Both the position numbers and the translations under genes were made by a program. Under the pieces are notes generated by a model that was not told the origin of the DNA, did no database searches, and saw only the letters and a list, made by a program, of their open reading frames with translations. Shown piece by piece: positions 9,165 to 16,998 of a stretch of 64,000 nucleotides of DNA. The stretch's first letter is position 1; each line of letters opens with the position of its first letter. Source of the DNA: Leptospira harrisiae (GTDB taxonomy: Bacteria; Spirochaetota; Leptospiria; Leptospirales; Leptospiraceae); assembly GCF_002811945.1 (NCBI RefSeq), contig NZ_NPDX01000006.1:62001-126000 (forward strand), in the 5' to 3' direction.

Positions 9165-9524
9165 ATGGCAAAAAAAACAAAATACCTCACCGTACGTGAA
9201 GTTCAGAATGCCTATGAAATTGTCATTTTATCTAAGAATGTCCATCCAGAATTAGAGGAAGAAATGGATTCTGTGATGCATATGTTGTTCTTTCAAACAA
9301 GATCTCATATTCAAATGGATCTCTCTAATCTACCTTACCTTCCCCTAACACTCCTTACTAAACTTTTAAATATCGCCCGGGACCTTCGTTTGAAAAAACG
9401 TGTCCTTGTTCTTCTGGGACTTCCCCTTTCTGGTTATATGTATTTAAAACGATTTGGCCTGATCCGACTCGTTTTCCCGAGTGAAGCCATACTTAGGGAG
9501 TCACATCGAGTTCCCAGGGGATAA
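9165..9524 (+). CDS. STAS-like small protein (anti-sigma-factor-antagonist fold)
   Basis: This is a 119-residue protein. The pattern of hydrophobic strand, then IQMDLSNLPYLPLTLLTKL, then a helix and KKRVLVLLGLPLSGYMYLKR matches the strand-helix arrangement of STAS domains, where the DxSxLxx loop carries the phosphorylatable residue. Here a serine follows MDL. It is probably a regulatory or scaffold protein, but the match is by pattern only. The start at 9165 lacks a ribosome-binding site because the region is occupied by the epmA start. An ATG at 9123 or a TTG at 9111 inside epmA is possible. The 3' end overlaps the opposing gene by 32 bp. Confidence 0.65.
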   Translation: MAKKTKYLTVREVQNAYEIVILSKNVHPELEEEMDSVMHMLFFQTRSHIQMDLSNLPYLPLTLLTKLLNIARDLRLKKRVLVLLGLPLSGYMYLKRFGLIRLVFPSEAILRESHRVPRG

Positions 9525-9909
9525 TTTCTAAATTCACACCCATTTCACCTAACAAAAGCATAGTCCTTTTGTCGAGAACCACACCTTTTGTGAACTCGGA
9601 GGCAAACTCTACAGAAACATAAATGGTAGATTCGTAACTTTCAGTGAATTCTTTTAGATCTTTTCGAACTGGTGCTAAGGTTTTAAGCAAATCCCAAATA
9701 TGGTCAAGCACAGGAAACTCAGGTCCTAACTTAGAATTCAGCTGCCAATGACTCGGAATTGTCATATTTTCTATGTCTTTTGCATCAGCACCGTGGTAAT
9801 AGTCCGGTTGGATGCCCAGTTTCTCTGTGACTTCCAATGGCCTTAGTTTGGGCCCATTGATGGCGAACATCGCCCACGATTTTGCTTCCCTTTGTGTTCC
9901 TGATTCCAT
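9493..9909 (-). CDS. DUF4279 domain protein
   Basis: This is a 138-residue protein. The N-terminal SWAMFAINGPKLRPLEVTEKLGIQPD is typical of DUF4279 proteins, followed by SHWQLNSKLG and a C-terminal segment where MGVNLEIIPWELD closes the domain. The fold is small and cytosolic and its function is not established; some members act as immunity-like proteins in other bacteria. No toxin partner is visible here. It converges on the STAS-like gene and starts only 58 bp from the response regulator on the other strand. Confidence 0.75.
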   Translation of the reverse strand: MESGTQREAKSWAMFAINGPKLRPLEVTEKLGIQPDYYHGADAKDIENMTIPSHWQLNSKLGPEFPVLDHIWDLLKTLAPVRKDLKEFTESYESTIYVSVEFASEFTKGVVLDKRTMLLLGEMGVNLEIIPWELDVTP

Positions 9910-9967
9910 TTTTTACTTTTTTTTTCTACTACAAGAAACAAATTGAGAAAGAACTCAAGGGAAAAAC

Positions 9968-10693
9968 ATGAAAAATATTTTGGTAATTGAGGACGATCCG
10001 GACATCGGGAACCTAATCCGGAAATCTCTCGATTCTGCTCACTACACAACCTCCGTTTTTGAAAATGGCGAAGACGGTTTGAAATTTTACAAATCCAATC
10101 ATCCTGATTTAGTGATTCTGGACCTTTCTCTACCGGACATTGATGGTATGGAAATTTGCCGTAGCATCCGAAAATCCGATGAAAGTACGCCAATTTTTAT
10201 TCTTTCCGCAAGGACAGAGGAAATTGATCGCATCATGGGACTTGAGTTAGGTGCTGATGATTACATCACAAAACCATTTTCGGTTCGCGAACTCAAAACT
10301 CGAGTGGATGTATTCTTTCGTAGATGGGACAAAAAAATTGGTATCAAACCCAATGTGGGACAAGCCGGAGAAATCATTCGTGGTGCTCTTAAAATTGATT
10401 CCATTCGTCGCCGTGTCACTCTAAACGAAAATATCATCAACATTTCTAGAAAAGAATTCGACATCTTACAACTATTAGCTGGTTCACCCGGAAAAGTTTT
10501 TTCTCGCGAAATGATTTTAGAATCAGTTTGGGGCGTAGAATGGGATGGATTTGAAAGGATGATCGACAGCCATATCAAACGCATCCGTTCTAAACTAGAA
10601 AAAAACTCCGCTCAACCAGAATGGATCGAAACCATTTGGGGAATCGGATATCGTTTCACTGACAACTTTGAAAACATAGTTGTTCCAGAATAA
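9968..10693 (+). CDS. OmpR/PhoB-family response regulator, orphan
   Basis: This is a 241-residue protein with a receiver domain (1-120) and a winged-helix output domain (about 135-232). Acidic residues in VIEDDPD, the phosphoacceptor Asp52 in [12 protein letters not shown] and Lys102 in [13 protein letters not shown] are all present. The output domain shows [20 protein letters not shown] and [13 protein letters not shown], typical of OmpR-type DNA binding. No histidine kinase adjoins it, so its partner is encoded elsewhere. It lies 8 bp before a three-gene set of small membrane-associated proteins that it may help control or be cotranscribed with. Confidence 0.95.
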   Translation: MKNILVIEDDPDIGNLIRKSLDSAHYTTSVFENGEDGLKFYKSNHPDLVILDLSLPDIDGMEICRSIRKSDESTPIFILSARTEEIDRIMGLELGADDYITKPFSVRELKTRVDVFFRRWDKKIGIKPNVGQAGEIIRGALKIDSIRRRVTLNENIINISRKEFDILQLLAGSPGKVFSREMILESVWGVEWDGFERMIDSHIKRIRSKLEKNSAQPEWIETIWGIGYRFTDNFENIVVPE

Positions 10694-10701
10694 AAATTAT
10701 T

Positions 10702-10986
10702 ATGGAAGAAGTGAAAAAAGATAAATCCCTCATCGACGAAATTAAGTTGTATGAGAAAAAAGCCAAAGAAATTGAACAAAGAGCCAAGGAGAAGTATATG
10801 GAACAAGTAAGTGACATCAAACAAAAGTTAGGTAAGGCAAGTGAAGAGGCTTCTATCAAAGCAAAAGAAGTCATTGACAATGTTGGGTCTTACGTAAAAG
10901 AACACCCACAAAAAGCAGCTGTCATCGGCTTTGGTGTTGGCCTTGGCCTTGGAATTGCACTTGGTTTAATCTTTAAGAAGAAATAA
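10702..10986 (+). CDS. YqjD/ElaB/DUF883-like membrane-anchored protein
   Basis: This is a 94-residue protein made of a charged amphipathic helix (residues 1-65, with repeated Lys/Glu heptads) and a C-terminal glycine-rich membrane segment, GFGVGLGLGIALGLIFKKK, preceded by KEHPQKAAVIG. This is the layout of the DUF883 family, tail-anchored inner-membrane proteins linked to ribosome binding and stationary-phase stress. The next gene starts directly after its stop codon, and that gene resembles YqjE, matching the yqjD-yqjE pairing of enterobacteria. Assignment rests on layout and the C-terminal motif. Confidence 0.75.
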   Translation: MEEVKKDKSLIDEIKLYEKKAKEIEQRAKEKYMEQVSDIKQKLGKASEEASIKAKEVIDNVGSYVKEHPQKAAVIGFGVGLGLGIALGLIFKKK

Positions 10987-11322
10987 TTGGACGAGAAACA
11001 AACAAAACATCGTAAAAAAGGCGGAATCAAATCCGCCTTTGAAGATTTAGTCGCTAAACTTGTAGCCTACGGCGAAGTTATGGCAATTTACATTCAAAAG
11101 AATCTCCAAATTTATATTAGAAATTTGGTTTTGTCTTCTGTTTGGGTTTTCACTTCTATTTTTCTTATTTTTTTGGGACTCTCGTACGTTTCGTACGGTA
11201 TCTTTTTAAGCATCCAAAAGTTTTTTGCAAGCGGCGATCCAATCCTTGCTAGTTTTGGAACAGGATTTGGATTTTTGATTTTTGCCATTTTGTTTTTGTC
11301 ACTGGTTCTAAAGAAAAGATAA
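10987..11322 (+). CDS. YqjE / phage-holin-X-like (DUF1469-type) membrane protein
   Basis: This is a 111-residue protein beginning at a TTG that directly follows the preceding stop codon. A charged N-terminus (KQTKHRKKGG) precedes a short amphipathic helix and two membrane segments around residues 45-72 and 85-107, ending in a KKR tail. This is the two-helix arrangement of YqjE/holin-X-superfamily proteins. Despite the family name there is no phage context. Order and spacing suggest a small membrane complex with the products of the neighbouring genes. Confidence 0.7.
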   Translation: MDEKQTKHRKKGGIKSAFEDLVAKLVAYGEVMAIYIQKNLQIYIRNLVLSSVWVFTSIFLIFLGLSYVSYGIFLSIQKFFASGDPILASFGTGFGFLIFAILFLSLVLKKR

Positions 11323-11326
11323 TTCC

Positions 11327-11572
11327 ATGAGATTCAATCCTCTAACAGACCACGAACGGTATTTAGACAAAGATCCAAAAGACATGTCACTCTCCGAACT
11401 TAGGATGTTACTCAAAATCAAACGGATGGATTTACAACTTGGTTGGAATGAATTTGAAGGCAAAATCAAATTCTGGCAACGAGTGATTCGGTCTGTACGT
11501 GAGTCAGGAATGGTAGACCAAATGAAAGAAGGGTTCCAATCCTACTTACAAAATAAATCACCAAAAGAATAA
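11327..11572 (+). CDS. Small charged protein of the YqjD/YqjE-like operon
   Basis: This 81-residue soluble protein has no membrane segment. MSLSELRMLLKIKRMDLQLG is followed by a helical, positively charged stretch, and the whole chain looks alpha-helical. It starts 4 bp after the preceding gene and is probably the third member of the operon, occupying the place of YqjK in enterobacteria. I cannot show homology to YqjK and do not recognise a family. Confidence 0.65.
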   Translation: MRFNPLTDHERYLDKDPKDMSLSELRMLLKIKRMDLQLGWNEFEGKIKFWQRVIRSVRESGMVDQMKEGFQSYLQNKSPKE

Positions 11573-11622
11573 GGGTTTCACCTCTCGAAGCCGATCTTTG
11601 TAAAAACAAAGAAGGACTTCCC

Positions 11623-11952
11623 ATGGCTTCAGAAGAAATTTTAGTATTTACCACAATTGGCGACCGTGATATGGCCGAAGAACAAATCTCCGAAATGTTA
11701 GAACAAGGAATCATCGTATCAGGAACCATTTTCCCTGAAGTAGAACTTGTTTATCTGTGGGAAGGAAAAATCACTGTCGATACCGAAAACAAAATCCTTC
11801 TCAAAGCAAAAACTGACAAGTACAATGCGATCGAAGAATACATTATGAAACACCACCCTTACATTGCCCCAGAAATCATTCGTATGGACGTAAGTTTTGG
11901 TAGCCCCGCCTACAAAGCGTTTGTTGCCGATAAAATCAAAAAGAATAGCTAA
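11623..11952 (+). CDS. cutA: CutA-like divalent cation tolerance protein
   Basis: This is a 109-residue protein of the CutA1 family. An N-terminal beta strand (EEILVFTTIGDRDMAEE) leads to VELVYLWEGKITVDTENKIL, the conserved YxWxGKI segment. LLKAKTDKYNAIEEYIM and HHPYIAPEIIRMDV complete the ferredoxin-like trimeric fold. CutA proteins affect copper and divalent-cation tolerance, although the mechanism is uncertain. The usual cysteine of the ACVN segment is replaced here. The gene follows the small membrane-protein set by about 50 bp and may be read through from it. Confidence 0.88.
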   Translation: MASEEILVFTTIGDRDMAEEQISEMLEQGIIVSGTIFPEVELVYLWEGKITVDTENKILLKAKTDKYNAIEEYIMKHHPYIAPEIIRMDVSFGSPAYKAFVADKIKKNS

Positions 11953-12095
11953 AACCAACTTCATCCACAATAGCTCTTTTTTGTTTTTTCCTCCTGGCGA
12001 AAGTGCAATCGGCGTGATAGAGAAACTCTGATACAAATTCCATTCATGGGCGCCTCGAATCTTTTTCTGAAATCCGACTTCGTAAAGTAAAAACG

Positions 12096-12182
12096 ACCGG
12101 GCGTACTCCGGGGTGCGCCTTCGGCTCCCGTCGTTGGAGGCATTCGCCTCCTCCGACCAAGCCCTTCGTATGCCCTGGCGGT
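12096..12182. repeat. GC-rich multi-helix structured element
   Basis: This 87-bp island is much richer in GC than its surroundings and folds as nested helices. ACCG (12096-12099) pairs with CGGT (12179-12182). GGCGTAC (12100-12106) pairs with GTATGCC (12168-12174) with one wobble. Inside lie a CGGGG/TCCCG hairpin (12109-12113 with 12126-12130, inner GCC-TTC-GGC) and a GTCG-TT-GGAGGC / GCCTCC-TC-CGAC hairpin (12130-12157). No ORF is convincing. It may be a repeated palindromic element or a structured RNA in the 329-bp gap between cutA and the ArsR gene. Confidence 0.55.
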
Positions 12183-12241
12183 GGGATTGTGTTGTGAATA
12201 GAACTTTTAGATAAATTTTTAAACTTATAAAAAAGTGTTGC

Positions 12242-12279
12242 CAAATGACTACATATTATTGATTAGTCAAATGGCTACA
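12242..12279 (+). promoter_or_regulatory. Direct/inverted repeat operator at the ArsR gene start
   Basis: CAAATGACTACA (12242-12253) is repeated as CAAATGGCTACA (12268-12279), 26 bp apart. TGACTA and TAGTCA also form an inverted pair around the AT-rich centre. The second copy ends two bases before the ATG at 12282, so a bound repressor would cover the transcription start. No Shine-Dalgarno sequence is visible, compatible with a leaderless autoregulated mRNA. The repressor assignment is by position. Confidence 0.55.
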
Positions 12280-12281
12280 CA

Positions 12282-12605
12282 ATGGATTTACGAAGAGATG
12301 TTTTTCAGGCAATTGCAGATCCCACAAGGCGGGCCATCCTCCTCCTTGTGGCCACCCAGTCCATGACGGCGGGTGCCATTGCCTCCCAGTTTGATACTAA
12401 ACGACCAACAGTTTCCAAACATTTACAAATTTTAACAGAATGTGAATTATTAAAAAAAGAACCTAACGGTCGTGAGATGTATTACCATTTAAACCCAAAC
12501 AAAATGAAAGAAATAGCAAACTTCATTGCACCTTTCCAAAAACTTTGGGACGACCGATTTAACAAATTGGAATCGGTAATGAAAAACTATAAAGCGAAAG
12601 GATAA
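12282..12605 (+). CDS. ArsR-family winged-helix repressor (AHSA1-operon type)
   Basis: This is a 107-residue protein with the ArsR signature. [20 protein letters not shown] forms the first helices, [25 protein letters not shown] the recognition helix, and [11 protein letters not shown] the wing. No metal-binding ELCVCDL-type cysteines are present, so it belongs to the non-metal subgroup usually encoded before an SRPBCC/AHSA1 gene. It is followed 4 bp later by exactly that gene, then by YdeI-like and DoxX-like genes. It probably represses its own operon through the repeats at 12242-12279. Confidence 0.92.
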   Translation: MDLRRDVFQAIADPTRRAILLLVATQSMTAGAIASQFDTKRPTVSKHLQILTECELLKKEPNGREMYYHLNPNKMKEIANFIAPFQKLWDDRFNKLESVMKNYKAKG

Positions 12606-12609
12606 GAAT

Positions 12610-13077
12610 ATGGAACTCAAAACAAAAGTTTATGCAGAAGACGGCAAACAAGAGTTAAGAATCGAACGTGAGTTTGATTTACCAACTTCTTTGGTTTTTA
12701 AAGCTCATACAGTACCAGAACTCATCGAACAGTGGATGGGAAACAAAGTCCTCCAGTTCGAAGCAAAAAATCATGGAAGTTGGATTTTTGAAACCAAAAA
12801 TCCGGACGGGATCGTTTTGTTTCGAGCCAACGGAGTATTACTCAATATAAAAGAAAATGAAAGTTTTGTTCGTACCTTTGAAATGGAAAATACTGGTTTT
12901 CCTGTTCAACTTGAGTTTTTTACCTTCCAAAAAATTTCAGAAACCAAATGCAAACTAATCATGCATATCATTTATAAGTCCGTCGAACATAGAGACCAAA
13001 TTTTAAAGATGCCATTTGCACAGGGAATCAATATGGCCCACAACCATTTGGAAAAAGTTCTTGGTGAGAAAGTTTAA
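12610..13077 (+). CDS. SRPBCC / AHSA1-domain protein
   Basis: This 155-residue protein has the activator-of-Hsp90-like START fold. Beginning at LRIEREFDLPTSLVFKAHT and PELIEQWMGNK, it matches the conserved helix-grip opening of the family, and it ends with INMAHNHLEKVLGE, the long C-terminal helix (usually GWxxxLxxLxxxL). Such proteins bind small hydrophobic ligands, and most bacterial members have no known substrate. It lies immediately behind the ArsR repressor gene, the standard arrangement for this family. Confidence 0.9.
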   Translation: MELKTKVYAEDGKQELRIEREFDLPTSLVFKAHTVPELIEQWMGNKVLQFEAKNHGSWIFETKNPDGIVLFRANGVLLNIKENESFVRTFEMENTGFPVQLEFFTFQKISETKCKLIMHIIYKSVEHRDQILKMPFAQGINMAHNHLEKVLGEKV

Positions 13078-13125
13078 TTCAAAACTTTTATGAAATAGAT
13101 AAAAAGGAAATTGGAGCCAATTGAA

Positions 13126-13722
13126 ATGAAACAGACAAATTCCAAAATGAATCAAGTCGATTTATATTTCCAAAAAATCAAAAACTGGAAACTGGAATTT
13201 CAAATCTTAAGATCAATTGTATTAGAAATTGAATTACAAGAAGAAATCAAATGGGGACAACCTTGTTACACTTGGAATGGAAAAAACATATTCCTAATCC
13301 ATGGATTCAAAGATTACTTTGCTATTTTATTTTTTAAAGGTGCCTTACTCAAAGACCCGAAAAAAATACTCATCCAACAAACTAAAAATGTACAATCCGC
13401 AAGACAAATCCGATTCCAAAATGCTTCTGAAATCATAAAACTAAAAACAGTTATCAAATCTTATATCAAAGAAGCCATTCAACTGGAACAATCTGGGAAA
13501 AACGTGGTTATGAAAAAAACTTCGGAGTTTGAGTTTCCAGAAGAGTTTTTAAAACAATTAGAAGAAGATCCAAAGTTACAAACTGCTTTTGAATCTTTAA
13601 CGCCCGGCAGGCAAAGAGCCTACCTACTCCATTTTTCAGGCGCAAAAAAATCTGAAACCAGAAAAGAAAGAATCGAAAAACAAATTCCAAATATTTTAAA
13701 AGGCAAAGGTTTAAACGACTAA
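13126..13722 (+). CDS. DUF1801 / YdeI-like protein
   Basis: This 198-residue protein has a DUF1801-like N-terminal domain (IKWGQPCYTWNGKNIFLIHG, then KDYFAILFFKGALLKDP) and a C-terminal YdeI-type helical segment (FPEEFLKQLEEDPKLQTAFE followed by LTPGRQRAYLLHFSGAK and KSETRKERIEK). The latter is the bacteriocin-protection-like motif in which alternating helices end in a basic tail. I place the start at the ATG at 13126 with GGAG 9 nt before it; a TTG at 13111 is the alternative. Its cellular role is not established. It is part of the ArsR-AHSA1 operon. Confidence 0.82.
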   Translation: MKQTNSKMNQVDLYFQKIKNWKLEFQILRSIVLEIELQEEIKWGQPCYTWNGKNIFLIHGFKDYFAILFFKGALLKDPKKILIQQTKNVQSARQIRFQNASEIIKLKTVIKSYIKEAIQLEQSGKNVVMKKTSEFEFPEEFLKQLEEDPKLQTAFESLTPGRQRAYLLHFSGAKKSETRKERIEKQIPNILKGKGLND

Positions 13723-13818
13723 AGTTAAACTTATATTGCAAAAAACTTTTTCCTTACCACATGACTTACAAAGGAAAACAGGCAAACAAGGATTATATAT
13801 TAATTTAGGAGAAATCAA

Positions 13819-14196
13819 ATGTCAGAAAAAACAAAAAAAATAGCTTATTGGTTCTTTACTCTTTGGTTGTCACTCGGGATGGTATCCACAGCGATTGTAC
13901 AACTAATCAAACTTCCCGAAGAAGTAGAAAAAATCAACCAATTGGGTTACCCTACTTATTTTCTTACGCTTCTTGGAGTTTGGAAATTGCTAGGTGTTGT
14001 GGCAGTCTTATCACCAAAATTTGTTTTGCTAAAAGAATGGGCTTATGCGGGTTTTTTCTTTGCCATGTCTGGAGCTGCCATTTCCCATATTGTCTGTGGC
14101 CATCCATTTGGAGAAATTTTTCCTTCTTTACTACTTCTATCACTCACAGTGATTTCTTGGTATTTACGACCTGAAGGTAGAAAAATCAAAAGTTAA
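13819..14196 (+). CDS. DoxX-like small membrane protein
   Basis: This is a 125-residue protein with four membrane segments (about residues 8-28, 48-68, 75-95 and 100-118). The order LGYPTYFLTLLGVWKLLGVV then LKEWAYAGFFFAMSGAAISH matches the DoxX-like family. DoxX proteins are associated with redox and sulfur homeostasis, but the biochemical role is unclear. GGAG lies 8 nt before the ATG. It is the last gene of the ArsR-controlled set and is followed by a terminator. Confidence 0.85.
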   Translation: MSEKTKKIAYWFFTLWLSLGMVSTAIVQLIKLPEEVEKINQLGYPTYFLTLLGVWKLLGVVAVLSPKFVLLKEWAYAGFFFAMSGAAISHIVCGHPFGEIFPSLLLLSLTVISWYLRPEGRKIKS

Positions 14197-14265
14197 TCTT
14201 TGATCCAAACCATTTCCAAAAAAAGATTTTGGATCAACTCTCAGTTTAACGAGGTTGGTCCAATC

Positions 14266-14288
14266 AAACGAATCCCTTTCGTTTTTTG
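14266..14288. terminator. Intrinsic terminator between convergent DoxX and PnuC genes
   Basis: AAACGAA (14266-14272) pairs with TTCGTTT (14278-14284) around TCCCT and is followed by a T-run on the plus strand. It lies between two converging genes. A second, longer-looped repeat, TGATCCAA/TTGGATCA, lies upstream at about 14203-14235. Confidence 0.65.
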
Positions 14289-14304
14289 TCCTTCGATCCA
14301 GACA

Positions 14305-14964
14305 TCATTCCATGGAATGACGATTTAGTTTATATTCCTGATACCAATGATAACATCCATAAAATGCAATGAGTAAAAAAACAATGTATTCCAAAGTTAC
14401 AAAGGGAATTTCCTTTAAGAAATAAATGGCGATACAAACTACATCGACAAACACCCATAAAAACCAGGATTCCAACTTTCTCTGAGCAAGCAAAAAATTG
14501 GCAATGATACTTCCCACAGTTGTAAATGCATCCCAATATAAAAACTCAGGTGGTTTTACAAAAATACTGGGTAACCATAATGGCAGCCGGCTTGTGATTT
14601 GCCCCAAAAAATAAATCCCAAAAATCATCACAAATAAAAGGATAATGTTTTTTGTTTTGCCTAAAGATTGGATTTTTACATAAATACCGGTTTTTTTTCT
14701 CCATACCAACCAACCATAAACACTCGATCCAAAAAAATAGATTTGTAACAACATATCTGAATAAAGTTGGATTTGGAAAAATAAAAAGAAAAAACAAATA
14801 GAAGTTAAAATCCCAAAAGGCCAAGTAAGGATATGATTTTTCGATGCTAAGTAAACACAAAGAAGACCAGTAGTTGTGCCAAGGAGTTCGATCAGACTCA
14901 TCGTGTTACCGAATACAGAAAAAATCTGAAGTTCTTTTGAAAAGAATAAGGACAAATCCAACAT
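14305..14964 (-). CDS. pnuC: PnuC-family nicotinamide (riboside) transporter
   Basis: This 219-residue polytopic protein has about seven membrane segments. SLIELLGTTTGLLCVYLASK and HILTWPFGI, then LYSDMLLQIYFFGSSVYGW and WRK, are the conserved PnuC blocks, and WDAFTTVGSIIANFLLAQRK with LESWFLWVFVDV supplies the conserved C-terminal W-x-x-W/D region. It imports nicotinamide riboside, or thiamine/riboflavin in related subgroups, by facilitated diffusion. No kinase such as NadR or thiamine kinase is adjacent, so the vitamin is not fixed by context. The start at 14964 keeps the N-terminal helix typical of the family. Confidence 0.92.
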   Translation of the reverse strand: MLDLSLFFSKELQIFSVFGNTMSLIELLGTTTGLLCVYLASKNHILTWPFGILTSICFFFLFFQIQLYSDMLLQIYFFGSSVYGWLVWRKKTGIYVKIQSLGKTKNIILLFVMIFGIYFLGQITSRLPLWLPSIFVKPPEFLYWDAFTTVGSIIANFLLAQRKLESWFLWVFVDVVCIAIYFLKEIPFVTLEYIVFLLIAFYGCYHWYQEYKLNRHSME

Positions 14965-15109
14965 ATTAAGACACTAAAAGAAGGTTTGTAATCTTGAATT
15001 CCACAAATTCCGATTGATAAACAAAATGTATCCTCATTTGGAACCTTCCCTTAACCAAAACCAGACCATTCATACAAAAACAAATTTCAATAAACTAAAC
15101 TTGTTTTTT

Positions 15110-15787
15110 CTAAATCCTAAAAAAATCTTCCTTAAATCCCTTCTCACCTAACCATTTACTTTGCAAAAGGTTATAACCTACAATTTCAAAATCACGAGAA
15201 ATCCATTTCCTGTATTTTTTTTTCGATCGAGAAAAAGCATATGGATCAGTAAAATTCATTTCTTCTTTCATTACCGAATAGTCTTCGTTAGTTGGAACTG
15301 TAAAATATAGGTAATTACAATACTTTGCCATCTTTTCCAGAACCCCTGGAATCATTGAATCGGGGAGATATTGGATCACAGAATTACAAATTCCAAGTTC
15401 CACCGGTTCCTTTTCTAATTTGGGGAGTTTGAGTGTTTCTAAGGATTCATGAAAAATATGAAATTTGTCTGAACGTTTGACCCAGTCTTTTTTCTTTAGG
15501 TCTTCGTAAGCTTCCTTGGATGCATCCACAGCAAATACTTTAACAGGTGAAAATGATTTTACCATTTCTCGGAGTAAAATTGCTTTTCCAAATCCGAAGT
15601 CAGCAATTTTGTAAACCGGAATCTCCATTAATTGAAAGAGTGCTTTTAAGTATTCGGCATGTTGCTTGGCGTTGTAAGATCCATCTACGTCCAACCCATT
15701 CCCGTAAATATCAGACCAATAGGTACCATCAAACTCTTTCCCATTTTTCCCAAAGCCGAAGTTTTGTTTTTTCAGAAAACCTTTCAT
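15110..15787 (-). CDS. Class I SAM-dependent methyltransferase
   Basis: This is a 225-residue protein with a Rossmann-type SAM-binding core. Motif I is KIADFGFGKAILLREM (about residues 60-75), VKVFAVDASKEAYEDLKKK supplies the acidic ribose-binding loop, and VELGICNSVIQYLPD corresponds to motif IV. The C-terminal part is basic (SRSKKKYRKWISRDF). The target is unknown. Its ATG overlaps the stop codon of the upstream J-domain-like gene as TAATG, so the two are translationally coupled and may act together. Confidence 0.85.
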   Translation of the reverse strand: MKGFLKKQNFGFGKNGKEFDGTYWSDIYGNGLDVDGSYNAKQHAEYLKALFQLMEIPVYKIADFGFGKAILLREMVKSFSPVKVFAVDASKEAYEDLKKKDWVKRSDKFHIFHESLETLKLPKLEKEPVELGICNSVIQYLPDSMIPGVLEKMAKYCNYLYFTVPTNEDYSVMKEEMNFTDPYAFSRSKKKYRKWISRDFEIVGYNLLQSKWLGEKGFKEDFFRI

Positions 15788-16941
15788 TAAAACTGAACTC
15801 CTAAACTTTGGAGCTCTCGGATCATTTCTTTGATGTATTTTGGTTCCCTTGTGAGTTGGTCCACTTCCTTTTCGAAAGCCTTAGTTACCATAATGTTATC
15901 TTTTTTCACTCTGTTTAAATAAACCTCAAGAGTTTCTTTTGTGATTTTTTTCTCGGGGAAATCTGCCATGAGAGGATGAGAAAAAAATCTTTGTCTGATG
16001 GAATCTTCTAATTCTCGAATTTTGGATTTGATGATTCCAACAAATCGTTTGATGGAAGTATCGTGGAAAGAAACATCCGTTTGTTGGTTTGGCAATAGTT
16101 CATCAACTTGTAATTTGATTTCTAAAATTTCTGCTATATTCATATTGTCTCTCGCACCTGAAAGTTTAGTCATCAACTTGGATTTACGTTCACGTAAAAT
16201 AGGATCTTGTTCTTTATCAGGGTGGATGAGTTTTGCTAAATTTTTAAATAGAGTATTGATATCAGTGCTAAGCAAACGTTCCGATTCCAAAATTTTTTTT
16301 TCTTTTTCAGTTTGTGCTTTTGATTTTTTGCGTTCCCCTGCATGCGAACGAGACCCTCTAAAGTATTCAGCGCGATACTCTTCATATTTTTCACGAAATT
16401 CTTTATACTTTTCTTCATGAGATTCTCTTTCTTCTTCCGAATCAAATTGTGTACGATTCAAATCATCTAAATCAATATTGAATCCAAACTTTTGTTTGAT
16501 TTTTGATTCCATTTGATTTTTATATCGAAGTCTTTCCGTTCGTTCAAACTTCGTTTCTAATTGATCACGATATTTCCCATAAAAATCAGGAGCTTCTAAA
16601 ATGGAATCGGTACAAATATCTAAAAGGTAACGCCGCAGAAACTCTCTTTGCATTTTGCCAAAAGAAAGTTTTTCTTCGAGTAAAATTTCGCACATAAGGG
16701 CAAAACGTTCTCTTTCTAGTTTTTTTTGTTTTTCCAATTGAGGTAAAACATCTTGCAGATATGTTTCGTTGACTAGTTGAAACAAAGGTTCAATTTCTTT
16801 GGACCGTTCCAATGTTTCCTTATGTTTACGTAGAGCATCATTGAACTCTTTTTGTGCTTTGGTTTGGTTAGAAGAAGAGCCCGTCCATATCAACGTTTCT
16901 TCTGGATTGACTGCAGTGGATTTAGACTTTTGTTTTGGCAT
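15787..16941 (-). CDS. Large coiled-coil protein with a J-domain-like HPD segment
   Basis: This is a 384-residue, highly charged, mostly helical protein. At about residues 235-285, INTLFKNLAKLIHPDKEQDP then ERKSKLMTKLSGARDNMN resembles helices II-III of a DnaJ J-domain, with the invariant HPD tripeptide. Long Lys/Glu-rich helices flank it on both sides, and no zinc-finger or substrate domain of classical DnaJ is present. It probably recruits DnaK to a specific client. It is coupled to the methyltransferase downstream and separated from aconitase by a perfect inverted repeat. Confidence 0.75.
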   Translation of the reverse strand: MPKQKSKSTAVNPEETLIWTGSSSNQTKAQKEFNDALRKHKETLERSKEIEPLFQLVNETYLQDVLPQLEKQKKLERERFALMCEILLEEKLSFGKMQREFLRRYLLDICTDSILEAPDFYGKYRDQLETKFERTERLRYKNQMESKIKQKFGFNIDLDDLNRTQFDSEEERESHEEKYKEFREKYEEYRAEYFRGSRSHAGERKKSKAQTEKEKKILESERLLSTDINTLFKNLAKLIHPDKEQDPILRERKSKLMTKLSGARDNMNIAEILEIKLQVDELLPNQQTDVSFHDTSIKRFVGIIKSKIRELEDSIRQRFFSHPLMADFPEKKITKETLEVYLNRVKKDNIMVTKAFEKEVDQLTREPKYIKEMIRELQSLGVQF

Positions 16942-16955
16942 TCCAAGGTGGGAAA

Positions 16956-16980
16956 TCGCCAGATGAGACTCATCTGGCGA
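16956..16980 (-). terminator. Perfect 12-bp inverted repeat behind the aconitase gene
   Basis: TCGCCAGATGAG (16956-16967) and CTCATCTGGCGA (16969-16980) are perfect complements around a single base. On the minus strand the stem follows the aconitase stop by about 20 nt and is followed by TTTCCC, so it probably acts as a terminator. It also lies 15 nt before the J-domain-like gene start and could be part of that gene's leader. Confidence 0.6.
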
Positions 16981-16998
16981 CCGTTCGAGAGTTTCTAA

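Noticed and set aside
10987..11322. Phage holin as evidence of a prophage
   Set aside because: The holin-X/YqjE superfamily name is misleading; neighbours are housekeeping genes and no other phage genes are present.
12096..12182. tRNA gene in the GC-rich islet
   Set aside because: The helices do not form a cloverleaf, and no anticodon arm or T-loop sequence is present.
15998..16420. 140-codon frame antisense to the J-domain-like gene
   Set aside because: It is a shadow of a Lys/Glu-rich gene read on the other strand; Ser/Leu/Phe-rich composition and no start signal.
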